This document shows, in pieces, positions 53,801 to 61,506 of a DNA stretch of 64,000 bases. The stretch lies in assembly GCF_000378085.1 (NCBI RefSeq), contig NZ_KB899217.1, positions 62,001-126,000 on the forward strand, in the 5' to 3' direction. Under the pieces are notes generated by a model. That model was given only the letters and a program-made list of their open reading frames with translations. It searched no databases and was not told the DNA's origin. Source of the stretch: Hoylesella loescheii DSM 19665 = JCM 12249 = ATCC 15930 (GTDB taxonomy: Bacteria; Bacteroidota; Bacteroidia; Bacteroidales; Bacteroidaceae). Every line of letters starts with the position of its first letter. Position 1 is the stretch's first letter. The position numbers were made by a program, and so were the translations under genes.

Positions 53801-54287
53801 AGGCGACCAGTTTGTGGAAGACTGCGCACTAGAAAGCGACCTCGAAATGTATTTCCCCGACAACTATGTGCCAGGAAGTAGCGAGCGCATGTTGCTTTAT
53901 CGCGAGCTCGACAATATCGAGAGCGACGACGAACTAGATGCCTATCGCAACAGGCTTATCGACCGCTTCGGTCCTGTTCCGCCACAAGGCGAAGAGCTCA
54001 TGCAGGTGGTAGCCTTGCGAAGAATTGGCAAACGACTAGGTTGCGAGAAAATTATGCTGAAACAAGGGCGCATGCTCATGCAGTTTGTTAGCAATCCCAA
54101 CAGTGCTTACTACCGGTCGAAGGCTTTCGACAACGTGCTTACTTACATCGCCAACAACCCGCGCCGATGCGACTTAAAGGAAATAAAAGGCCGCCGAATG
54201 ATGCATGTTTCGGACGTGCCAACGGTAGGCGACGCAGTGAAAGTGTTGCGCACCATCGAAAACAAGCCTGCTCCCACAGCGAAGTAA
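50883..54287 (+). CDS. mfd: Transcription-repair coupling factor
   Basis: Mfd removes stalled RNA polymerase and recruits excision repair. The protein has 1134 residues. An N-terminal UvrB-like part (about 1-400) is followed by the RNA-polymerase-interacting CarD-like module (about 430-500, MEPGDFIVHVDFGIGKFGG) and a RecG-like helicase. The helicase has motif I CGDVGFGKTEVA, DEEQ (IIDEEQKFG), MSATPIPRTL, and motif VI QMRGRVGRSNRKAFCYLL. The C-terminal D7 domain ends the protein. A TTG directly precedes the ATG at 50883; the ATG is used. Confidence 0.95.
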   Translation: MNLQQIYAGQPQAAALDKALADAAVRRIFLQGMVASAAPVFFSGMAQRHPQTILFVLQDADEAGYFYQDLVQLMGQNNVLFFPSSYRRAVKYGQRDAANEILRTEVLARLAAERPTYVVCAPDALSELVVSKQRLDERTLRLSVGQTIDTVQMVKSLRSFDFHEVDYVYEPGQFAVRGSIVDIYSYSHELPFRIDFFGDEIDTIRTFDVENQLSKDKREAVEIVPELARQSNEKVSFLTLLPPDALLVMKDFGYVRDTIERIYDEGFAHQALEAQLDGATEVEQQQIRTAMQKELQLLTAGQFAHDAATFRHIYIGSKPADEVQATITFHFSVQPLFHKNFDLLRQTLEDYQLQGYQLVLLADSKKQQERLRDILSAEQKSAAPLQMEVAGDFTLHAGYVDNDLRICFFTDHQIFDRFHKYNLKSDRARAGKLALTMKELQEMEPGDFIVHVDFGIGKFGGLVRVPTGNSYQEMIRIVYQNNDKVDVSIHSLYKISRYRKGTATEQPRLSTLGTGAWERLKEKTKKRIKDIARDLIKLYAKRRTERGFAFSHDSFMQHELEASFLYDDTPDQLKATTEVKADMERARPMDRLVCGDVGFGKTEVAIRAAFKAACDSKQVAVMVPTTVLAFQHFKTFSKRLENLPVRVDYLSRARSAKQTRQVLDDLAAGKIDIIIGTHKLIGKTVKWHDLGLLIIDEEQKFGVSTKEKLRTLKTNVDTLTMSATPIPRTLQFSLMGARDMSVMRTPPPNRHPIHTEIATFDGAFIAEAINFEMSRNGQVYFVNDRISNLPELANIIRKHVPDCRVVIAHGQMKPEDLENALIDFMNHEYDVLLSTSIIENGIDISNANTIIINHAHKVGLSDLHQMRGRVGRSNRKAFCYLLAPPLSALTPDARRRMEALETFSDLGSGFNIAMQDLDIRGAGNLLGAEQSGFMEDLGYETYQKILSQAVTELRNDEFADLYAESIEQGEEVGGDQFVEDCALESDLEMYFPDNYVPGSSERMLLYRELDNIESDDELDAYRNRLIDRFGPVPPQGEELMQVVALRRIGKRLGCEKIMLKQGRMLMQFVSNPNSAYYRSKAFDNVLTYIANNPRRCDLKEIKGRRMMHVSDVPTVGDAVKVLRTIENKPAPTAK

Positions 54288-54407
54288 GACGATGCTCATA
54301 CAACATACACCTTATATATATAGGACGCGAGTGTACCATATCCAACCCGCTAACAACATCCATGGCGCACCTTCACTGCGCCAACAAACATAAAGAAGAC
54401 AGCAATA

Positions 54408-54689
54408 ATGACAATCAATCACACCAACAACAAGCAGAACGGCGAGTTCGTGGCCTTTGAAGGCGAAGAAAAACTGGGCTATCTCTCCTACGATTGGGTA
54501 GATGCCAACCACTTCGCCATCATGCATACTGTGGTTTCGCCCGAATATAAGGGCAAGGGCATCGGCAAAATATTGCTCGATGCAGCCGCCGATTACGCCC
54601 GTAAAAACAACAAAAAGATACAAGACGTATGTTCTTTCGTCACCGTGCAGTTCGCCAGAAGCGATAGGTACGATGACGTAAAGACATAA
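54408..54689 (+). CDS. Small GNAT-type N-acetyltransferase
   Basis: The 93-residue protein belongs to the short single-domain acetyltransferases of the YjdJ/GTX type. The acetyl-CoA loop is visible in VVSPEYKGKGIGKILLDAAADYA (Q/RxxGxG/A form), preceded by the strand AIMHTVV and followed by SFVTVQF. The substrate is unknown. It lies 120 bp after mfd, with an A+T-rich palindrome in the gap. Confidence 0.85.
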   Translation: MTINHTNNKQNGEFVAFEGEEKLGYLSYDWVDANHFAIMHTVVSPEYKGKGIGKILLDAAADYARKNNKKIQDVCSFVTVQFARSDRYDDVKT

Positions 54690-54856
54690 GAGAGTGTAGC
54701 CCAGGCGAGGACCTTAGCCTTTATCCTTATTTATGCCTTAGTTACAAAAAGGACTCTGCTGCTAAGTCGTGTGAATGGATCTTGGTGTTATTAAAGCTCC
54801 TTACCATGTTTTAATTTTCATTTCTTGCATTAACTTTTATCTATGCAAGAAAGAAA

Positions 54857-54891
54857 AACAAGCATAGCAAGGGATAAAAGCTATGCTTGTT
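54857..54891 (-). terminator. Terminator of the DUF1648 gene
   Basis: The 12-bp perfect arms AACAAGCATAGC and GCTATGCTTGTT flank an 11-nt loop. On the minus strand a T-rich run (TTTTTCTTTC) follows. It begins 6 bp beyond the stop of the minus-strand gene. Confidence 0.85.
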
Positions 54892-54896
54892 GAAAT

Positions 54897-55334
54897 TCAT
54901 GCTCGTTCAAGCCTGTGTCGTGTATAGATGTATAAGCCTGCAACCACGCAAATTATTGAGTATACCACATAGGGAGACATCGGCAATAGACCACCTGAAC
55001 ACATCGTAACATAGAGCAATAGGGCTGTAACACCTACAGAAGCTATATCAAGATAGTTTCGTAACAATGTTGCATTCTGCTCTGTTTGTACAACTGAACC
55101 TATATAATTCATTTTGTAGGGATCCTTGATATACCTGCGTAGGATAGCATAAATTAAGCAGGAAACGAGAGGAAGGACAAGAATAAACTGTTGCGCGCCA
55201 TAGTTGGTAACATGTCCAAGAATGTCCCAGTGCAAAATTATAGATGATTTGTTTAGAACAATAAAAATTGCTACACCTAAGTTTGCAATTAAGAACAATA
55301 TGGCTATTAAATTTAAAATCTTTGTAGTCTTCAT
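54897..55334 (-). CDS. DUF1648-type membrane protein
   Basis: The 145-residue protein has four membrane helices. Between helices 1 and 2 is the DUF1648 pattern IILHWDILGHVTNYG, seen in SdpI-type and related integral membrane proteins. The ATG at 55334 starts just before helix 1; an upstream in-frame ATG would add 19 polar residues. Family members include immunity proteins and sensors, but most are uncharacterised. It is a stand-alone gene with its own terminator. Confidence 0.75.
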   Translation of the reverse strand: MKTTKILNLIAILFLIANLGVAIFIVLNKSSIILHWDILGHVTNYGAQQFILVLPLVSCLIYAILRRYIKDPYKMNYIGSVVQTEQNATLLRNYLDIASVGVTALLLYVTMCSGGLLPMSPYVVYSIICVVAGLYIYTRHRLERA

Positions 55335-55979
55335 CTTTGATATTCTTTTTGGGAAATGATATCCAGTGTTAACTGAATTAAGTTGGTTCAATCGGGAGAT
55401 CTTTTAAAGTGATGTCAAGAATACAATTAAGTGTATTTCAAGAAAAATCAATATGTTTTTACATGCAGCAGTACACTTAAATGTGGTTAAAAGTGTAAGC
55501 GTTGCGGGAGGTTGAATCAATATTTTACTCATATTTAAAATATGTTGTTGTTCATTCCATTTCGCTTTGGGTGGAGCTATTAGTTTTTTGAAGTGGATTT
55601 ATACTGTAGGATGTTCAAAACTTTCTAAATGCAAAAATCGTCTTTTTTGAGTGAAGTTGTTCTTTTTAAACGCGATTTTTAATCTTCTTTAACTGTAGCT
55701 TGTGCCTATTGGAGGGTTTAGAGCTTTTTAATGGAATTCAAAATCGTGTGCTTTTATCCGCTTAACTTGTGAATGGTGTTACTTTCACCCTTTCACGTTT
55801 TCACCTTTAAAAGCCTTTCTTTGCTACATTGATTTCTTGGTTTGCACATATGTAAGCCTGCCTATGCAAAGTTCAAAACTAGGGAAACGTATTTCTTCTT
55901 TGGGTAAAATAATGTCTGTATTGCATGCTTTATTACAATATTTTTCTTATATTTGCACATTGTAAACATTACAATAACA
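55335..55979. other. Gene-free A+T-rich region before the cyd cluster
   Basis: No gene is supported in these 645 bp. A short TTTCACCCTTTCACG tract lies at about 55784-55806. TATATTTG at 55948-55955 is a -7-like element 24 bp ahead of the DUF4492 start. Confidence 0.5.
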
Positions 55980-56201
55980 ATGAACAAGAGAAGCTTTTGG
56001 TATCGCACTTTCGACCTTTACTATGATGGTTTCAGAAGCATGACACTGGGTAAGAAGTTGTGGTTGGTGATTCTCATCAAGCTCTTCATCATGTTTGCCA
56101 TACTCAAAGTGTTTTTCTTCCCCAACTTCTTAAAGGCTAATGCACCCAAGGGAGAGGAAGCCGACTACGTGTCGCGCACGCTCGATCAACGCCAAAGATA
56201 A
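55980..56201 (+). CDS. DUF4492 small membrane protein
   Basis: The 73-residue protein has one membrane helix (LWLVILIKLFIMFAILKVFFF) after a conserved N-terminal FDLYYDGFRSMTLGKKLW. DUF4492 proteins are found directly upstream of cydA in Bacteroidetes, and this copy is 110 bp ahead of cydA. A role in assembly or stability of the bd oxidase is a reasonable guess from location. The ATG at 55980 is preferred over one at 55953, which lies within the -7 element region. Confidence 0.85.
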   Translation: MNKRSFWYRTFDLYYDGFRSMTLGKKLWLVILIKLFIMFAILKVFFFPNFLKANAPKGEEADYVSRTLDQRQR

Positions 56202-56311
56202 CAAGGGGCACCGCAGACACGGGAAATTGGGCATGCCATAAACAGGCAGACGGAATACCCGAAAAAGGCGAACCACACAACAAGAGAAACAAAATAACAT
56301 TAAAATAAACT

Positions 56312-57874
56312 ATGTTCAATCAACTATTTCTAGACATTTCAACGGGTACAATAGACTGGTCGCGCGCGCAATTCGCCCTCACGGCCATGTACCATTGGCT
56401 CTTTGTGCCACTAACACTTGGCCTTGCCATCATCATGGGCATCGCCGAGACCTGCTATTATCGCACGAAGAAGCAATTTTGGAAAGATGTGGCGCACTTC
56501 TGGCAGAAGCTTTTCGGCATCAACTTTGCCATGGGCGTGGCCACAGGTATTATCCTCGAGTTTCAGTTTGGCACCAATTGGAGCAACTATTCTTGGTTTG
56601 TTGGCGACATCTTTGGTGCACCCTTGGCCATCGAAGGCATTGTGGCCTTCTTTATGGAAAGCACCTTTGTGGCCGTAATGTTCTTTGGATGGAAAAAGGT
56701 TTCGCCTGGTTTCCACCTCGCTTCAACATGGCTTACGGGTATCGGAGCCACCATTTCGGCTTGGTGGATATTAGTGGCCAACGCTTGGATGCAATATCCC
56801 GTGGGCTGCGAGTTCAACCCCGACACCATGCGCAACGAGATGGTGAGTTTCACCGACGTTGCCCTGTCGCCCTTCGCAATAGATAAGTTCTGCCACACCG
56901 TAACCTCTTCGTGGATTGTTGGCGCTGTTTTCGTGGTGGCCGTTAGTGCCTATTATCTGCTAAAGAAGCGCGAAATGGAGCTGGCTAAGCAAAGTATGAA
57001 GATTGCCGCTAGCGTTGGGTTCGTCGCTTCGTTGCTGGCTGCAATGACGGGCGACACCTCTGCCTACCTCGTTGGTAAGGTCCAGCCAATGAAACTGGCT
57101 GCTATGGAAGCTCTCTACAAAGGTGGCGAAAGTCAAAATCTCACGGCTGTGGCTTGGGTAAACCCCTTCGAAACGCCTAATTGCCGTGAAAGCAAAGAGC
57201 ACGCGCTTTGCGTTTCCATCCCCTACGGTCTTTCGCTGTTGGCTACACACAGTCTTCACGGCTTCGTTCCTGGCGTTAACGACCTGCTTGATGGCTACGT
57301 AAAGGCCGACGGAACACGCGAACCATCGGTGAAAGAGAAGATGGTGATGGGTAAGGCGGCCGTTAACGCACTCATGGTTTACCGCAAAGCCAAAAAGGCA
57401 GGCTACGAAGCAACCGCCCAAAAGGCATTGCCTGTGATCAAGGCCAATATGAAATACTTTGGATATGGCTATGTTGACAAGGAGGAACAGGTAATACCCA
57501 ACATTCCCCTTACCTTTTGGTCGTTCCGTGTAATGGTTGGCTTGGGTACGTTCTTCGTGCTTTTCTTTGCCGTTCTCACGTTCGTTTGCTACCGCAAAGA
57601 TGTGTCGCGCTATCGTTGGCTACTCATTTTGGGCGTATGCACTCTGCCAATGGGCTACATTGCCTCTGAAGCAGGATGGGTTTTAGCCGAATTAGGTCGC
57701 CAGCCTTGGACCATCCAAGACATGCTACCCACATGGGTGGCCGTGAGCGATGTTAAGCCTGCCTCCATCGCAACAACCTTCTTCCTCTTCTTGGGCTTGT
57801 TCACCACGCTGCTCGTGGTTGAAATAAGCATCCTGGTTAAACAGATAAAGAAAGGTCCCGAGTACGGAAAATAA
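56312..57874 (+). CDS. cydA: Cytochrome bd quinol oxidase subunit I
   Basis: CydA carries the hemes b558, b595 and d and the quinol site of the high-affinity terminal oxidase. The 520-residue protein has the N-terminal RAQFALTAMYHWLFVPLTLG with the heme-ligand His, GVATGIILEFQFGTNWSNY, and GRQPWTIQDMLPT near the end. The length and the additional residues in the central periplasmic region fit the Bacteroidetes form. It lies between DUF4492 and cydB on one strand. It gives the cell oxygen scavenging and respiration at very low oxygen. Confidence 0.95.
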   Translation: MFNQLFLDISTGTIDWSRAQFALTAMYHWLFVPLTLGLAIIMGIAETCYYRTKKQFWKDVAHFWQKLFGINFAMGVATGIILEFQFGTNWSNYSWFVGDIFGAPLAIEGIVAFFMESTFVAVMFFGWKKVSPGFHLASTWLTGIGATISAWWILVANAWMQYPVGCEFNPDTMRNEMVSFTDVALSPFAIDKFCHTVTSSWIVGAVFVVAVSAYYLLKKREMELAKQSMKIAASVGFVASLLAAMTGDTSAYLVGKVQPMKLAAMEALYKGGESQNLTAVAWVNPFETPNCRESKEHALCVSIPYGLSLLATHSLHGFVPGVNDLLDGYVKADGTREPSVKEKMVMGKAAVNALMVYRKAKKAGYEATAQKALPVIKANMKYFGYGYVDKEEQVIPNIPLTFWSFRVMVGLGTFFVLFFAVLTFVCYRKDVSRYRWLLILGVCTLPMGYIASEAGWVLAELGRQPWTIQDMLPTWVAVSDVKPASIATTFFLFLGLFTTLLVVEISILVKQIKKGPEYGK

Positions 57875-58074
57875 ACGCTAACCCCATATTCGGCCATTAA
57901 GATAAACGCTCTTTTGCCCTTGCCTGTAGCCTTTGGCGCACACACACCGATGGGTAACGAGCTTGCAGAAAACCGGCACAGCCTGCCCCAATGCACTGCG
58001 TTTGCAAAACCTGCACTGGCGAATGGCGTGCTGAAAACCTGCAAAAGCCGAACAAAAAGAAAAGAAATAAACTC

Positions 58075-59217
58075 ATGTCATACGAATTTTTGCAACATTA
58101 TTGGTGGTTCTTGGTGTCGCTCCTAGGCGCGTTGCTCGTGTTCCTGATGTTTGTTCAGGGAGCCAACACCCTAATATTCACCCTCGGCAAAACCGAGAAC
58201 GAACGTCGGTTGGTGGTCAATTCCACTGGTCGAAAGTGGGAATTCACCTTCACCACATTGGTGGTGTTCGGTGGAGGCTTCTTTGCTTCGTTCCCCTTAT
58301 TTTACAGCACCAGCTTCGGCGGAGCCTATTGGCTTTGGATGATCATACTTTTCTCGTTTGTTATACAAGCCGTTAGCTACGAGTTCCAAAACAAGCTGGG
58401 CAACATGCTGGGTGCTCGCACCTTCCAAACGTTCCTCATCATCAATGGCGTTCTTGGTCCGGTGCTCTTGGGTGGCGCAGTAGCCACGTTCTTCAATGGG
58501 TCTAACTTCATTGTAGACAAAGGCAACATCACCACCATGGCACAACCCGTTATCAGCCGTTGGGCCAATGCCAGTCATGGACTCGATGCCCTACTCGACC
58601 TCTGGAACGTGGTTCTAGGTGTGGCCGTGTTCTTCTTGGCACGCGTATTGGGCTTGCTATACATTATCAATAACGTAGCCCACGCCCCCGTAGTTACCCG
58701 TGCCCGCAAGCAATTGCGCCTTTGCACGGTGGTGTTCTTGGCTTTCTTCTTAAGCTTTTTGGTACACCTGATGTTGAAAGACGGCTATGCTTACGATCCG
58801 CAAACAGGCATCATCTCTATGCAGCCCTTAAAATATCTGCACAACCTCACCACGATGTGGTACCTCACCATCGTGCTCTTAGTGGGCGTAGCCTCACTGC
58901 TCTACGGCATTGTACGCACCCTTCGCGATGCCAACTTTAATCGAGGCATCTGGTTTGGTGGTGTAGGTGTGGTGTTGGTAGTGTTGGTTTTGCTGCTTTG
59001 TGCAGGCTGGAACAACACGGCCTACTATCCTTCTAACACCGACTTGCAAAGCTCGTTAACCATCGTCAACAGCTCTGGCAGCAAGTTTACGCTAACGGCC
59101 ATGTCGGTAGTGTCGCTTCTTATCCCCTTCGTATTGGCCTATATCTTTGTCGCTTGGCGTGCCATCGACCGCAAGCCTCTTACCGAAGAGGAGATTATGA
59201 ATGGCGAAGGCTATTAA
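58075..59217 (+). CDS. cydB: Cytochrome bd quinol oxidase subunit II
   Basis: The 380-residue polytopic partner of CydA begins with YEFLQHYWWFLVSLLGALLVFLMFVQGANTL, a family hallmark. It contains several membrane helices and ends with the VAWRAIDRKPLT tail. The ATG at 58075 gives the conserved start; an in-frame ATG at 57991 is too far upstream. The gap to cydA is 200 bp, without a visible terminator, so one transcript is likely. No CydX-like small subunit was identified. Confidence 0.94.
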   Translation: MSYEFLQHYWWFLVSLLGALLVFLMFVQGANTLIFTLGKTENERRLVVNSTGRKWEFTFTTLVVFGGGFFASFPLFYSTSFGGAYWLWMIILFSFVIQAVSYEFQNKLGNMLGARTFQTFLIINGVLGPVLLGGAVATFFNGSNFIVDKGNITTMAQPVISRWANASHGLDALLDLWNVVLGVAVFFLARVLGLLYIINNVAHAPVVTRARKQLRLCTVVFLAFFLSFLVHLMLKDGYAYDPQTGIISMQPLKYLHNLTTMWYLTIVLLVGVASLLYGIVRTLRDANFNRGIWFGGVGVVLVVLVLLLCAGWNNTAYYPSNTDLQSSLTIVNSSGSKFTLTAMSVVSLLIPFVLAYIFVAWRAIDRKPLTEEEIMNGEGY

Positions 59218-59566
59218 AGGAAGATGGTGATGTGTGAGTTTTTGAGGTTATAAGTGGGTGAGTTTATGAGGTGCAGAGGTGGTGAGTTTATAAGTTTGTG
59301 AGTTCGTGAGCTGTTGTGCTTAACAGTTAATGAGCAATGAATGCTGAAAGCTATGAGTCCAAAACTTATCAAGTTGTAAACTCAAAACATCACAAACTCA
59401 TAAACTTACCACCGCAAAAACTCAACAAACTTATAAACTCACCACCTCATAAACTCAAATACTCACAAACTCACCCACTTATAAACTCACAAACTCACCA
59501 CCTCAAAAACTTATAAACCCTGTACCTCACAAACTCAACAACTAAAAACCTCACAAACTTACAGAT
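59218..59566. repeat. 'actcataaactt' repeat region before the cyclophilin gene
   Basis: Almost the whole 349-bp gap is degenerate short repeats. The first part reads GAGTTTATGAG (about 59233-59315) and the second part the inverse, ACAAACTCA / ATAAACTCA (about 59365-59558). The two halves are thus in opposite orientation and could pair. No gene is seen. Confidence 0.75.
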
Positions 59567-60256
59567 ATGAAAAAAATATTGTTCGCCTTACTGCTCGCCA
59601 TGTTCAACATGGTGGCCATGGCCCAAACGCAGGCCGATACGATTCGGCATCAAGTGCTGTTCGAAACCAATATGGGTACTATCCGTGTGGTTTTGTACAA
59701 CGAAACACCCAAACACCGCGACAATTTCTTACGCTTAGTGAAGTCGGGGTATTACAATGGCACCCTTTTCCATCGTGTAATCGAGAACTTTATGATACAA
59801 GGTGGCGACTCAACTTCACGTCATGCGGCCTTTGGTGAACCTGCTGGCGGCTATGCACCAGACTACACCGTGCCTGCCGAAATTGTATTCCCGATGTATT
59901 ACCACAAACGCGGAGCGTTGGCTGCTGCACGCGAAGGCGACGATGTGAACCCCAAGTGGGAATCGTCGTCTGCCCAATTCTACATCGTTTACGGCAAGCG
60001 CATGACCGATTATCAGCTTGATGCCGTGCAAGCGAAGTTAGATTTGAAAACCAATGGCAATGTAAAGCTGACGCCCGAACAACGCGAAACCTACTTTAAA
60101 AAAGGTGGAACGCCACACCTCGACGGAACTTATACGGTGTTTGGAGAAGTAGTTGAGGGCATGGATGTGGTAGAAAAGATACAGAAAACACCCTGCGACG
60201 ACAACAACAGGCCTTTCGAAGATATGAAAATTATCAAAGCTGTTGTGGTGAAGTAA
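59567..60256 (+). CDS. Periplasmic cyclophilin-type peptidyl-prolyl isomerase
   Basis: The 229-residue protein has a Sec signal peptide (cleavage after VAMA) and a cyclophilin domain. FHRVIENFMIQGGD holds the catalytic Arg and the substrate-binding Phe/Gln, and SSSAQFYI follows. An inserted loop (about 150-190, KLDLKTNGNVKLTPEQRE) and GTYTVFGEVVEGMDVVEKI complete it. It speeds cis-trans proline isomerisation during folding in the periplasm. A terminator lies at 60364-60409. Confidence 0.92.
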   Translation: MKKILFALLLAMFNMVAMAQTQADTIRHQVLFETNMGTIRVVLYNETPKHRDNFLRLVKSGYYNGTLFHRVIENFMIQGGDSTSRHAAFGEPAGGYAPDYTVPAEIVFPMYYHKRGALAAAREGDDVNPKWESSSAQFYIVYGKRMTDYQLDAVQAKLDLKTNGNVKLTPEQRETYFKKGGTPHLDGTYTVFGEVVEGMDVVEKIQKTPCDDNNRPFEDMKIIKAVVVK

Positions 60257-60363
60257 TTGCATACGCTCTACCATTATCCCATTGTTACTACCCCCATCCT
60301 AGGGATATTGCATTTAAAATAAGGGATGCAACTTGCCTTAAAGTGGGATATTGATATTTTAAA

Positions 60364-60409
60364 GCGGGATGTTGCAAGGTGAAATATTGCCTAGCAGCAT
60401 CCCGTTTTT
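60364..60409 (+). terminator. Terminator after the cyclophilin gene
   Basis: GCGGGATGTTG pairs with CAGCATCCCGT (two wobbles), with an inner AGG / CCT stem, followed by five T's. It is 107 bp past the stop. Confidence 0.78.
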
Positions 60410-60746
60410 CATGTTTTCAACTAGCAAACATTGCTCTAGTTCGGAATAAGATACCATTTGTTTTGAACAAGACTAAAGCATAATGGCACCCACATACCAT
60501 ATTCTATGGACATGTCCAGATACTAAACAAGATTCGGAATTAAGCACCATATACTTGAACTAGCCTAGATGCAACAACATCTATTATGCCATCTACCGCG
60601 CAGCAGTTGGTATAAATAGCATCTTCTCGTATCTTCGCCTTGTCTAAAACGTATGGCGCCTCATCTCGATCACGCTTATTAGATATGAGTTTGGGATAAC
60701 ATCAAACTTATAACAGCCGATGTTTATGTTCATGCCATTGGCCCAT

Positions 60747-61108
60747 CTACCGCGTAGTGGTTGGTCTGTTGGTAGGGCAGGGTTGCGAACGAAGTGAGCT
60801 ACCCTGTCTAAGTGATGTTTACAATCCCACAAGGCCGTAGGTCTTGGTCTTTTTCCCATTGTTTAGTTTGTATGGAGATATTGATTGTTTATGGGTGCAA
60901 TTTAACATGCAGGAAAAGGAAAGGGTGTCGATAAAGAGGCGGAATAATAGGCAGAAGAAGAGAACGTTGCGCCCATTCATCATCTAGAAGCATTCATCGG
61001 AAACAAACTAAGACCTACACCCTTGTTTGCTCTCTGCGCTACTTAGACAGGTTAGGTCGCTTTGGTTTCCAATCCAGCCCTAACAAAAGACCAACCGCTA
61101 CGCGGTAG
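60747..61108. mobile_element. Inverted-repeat element, ~360 bp (MITE-like)
   Basis: The arm from 60747 to about 60860 and the reverse complement of about 61000-61108 align over roughly 110 bp. Shared blocks are CTACCGCGTAG(T/C)GGTTGGTCT, TAGGGC, CCTGTCTAAGT and GTAGGTCTT. The 140-bp centre has no gene. Size, long inverted ends and lack of coding capacity fit a miniature inverted-repeat element, but no target-site duplication was identified. Confidence 0.6.
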
Positions 61109-61271
61109 TTGGCGCAACATCCCTCACACATACATAAGTGATGAGGAGTTGTTGGTTAACTCAAACAAGCCAAAATAAGCATTCTGTTTACTGCTGGAAA
61201 GCATTGATTATGCGTTATTTAATGAAGTCGGGTGCTACATAACAAAAGTGCGGGTGCTACAAAACTTCATC

Positions 61272-61367
61272 TGGAACGCCATTCCAGATAACATGGAACA
61301 CCATTCCAGATAAGATGGAACACGATTCCAGATAACATGGAACAGCATTCCAGTTGATATGGAACAA
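61272..61367. repeat. 22-bp palindrome array, TGGAAC family (copy 3)
   Basis: This is the cleanest array of the family. Four consecutive units of TGGAAC-N3-ATTCCA plus a 7-bp spacer (mostly GATAACA) repeat exactly every 22 bp, with a half unit TGGAAC at the end. Confidence 0.85.
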
Positions 61368-61506
61368 ACCGAGAATTTAAAAAGCATGCCTTGAGGGCTT
61401 AATTTTCGCTTTTCAAACACAAAACGATCAGCACGTAACTGACTTAAACAAGCAAGACATTAGGCACGAAAGAAAAAATCAAATAAGTAAAAAGCTGTGT
61501 GCCCAA

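Larger units (their letters stand above)
60410..61506. other. Long gene-free region with interspersed repeats
   Basis: No gene is supported in about 1.1 kb. It contains TTCGGAATAAGA and TTTTGAACAAGACTA blocks (about 60437-60475) related to 22.4-22.5 kb, a diverged single copy of the CTACCGCG element at about 60593-60655, the inverted-repeat element (60747-61108) and a TGGAAC-family array (61272-61367). Confidence 0.6.

Noticed and set aside
61272..61367. Possible CRISPR or iteron origin
   Set aside because: Repeats contain inverted symmetry, no spacers are present, and there is no replication initiator or DnaA-box cluster nearby; the same family also occurs at two other loci.
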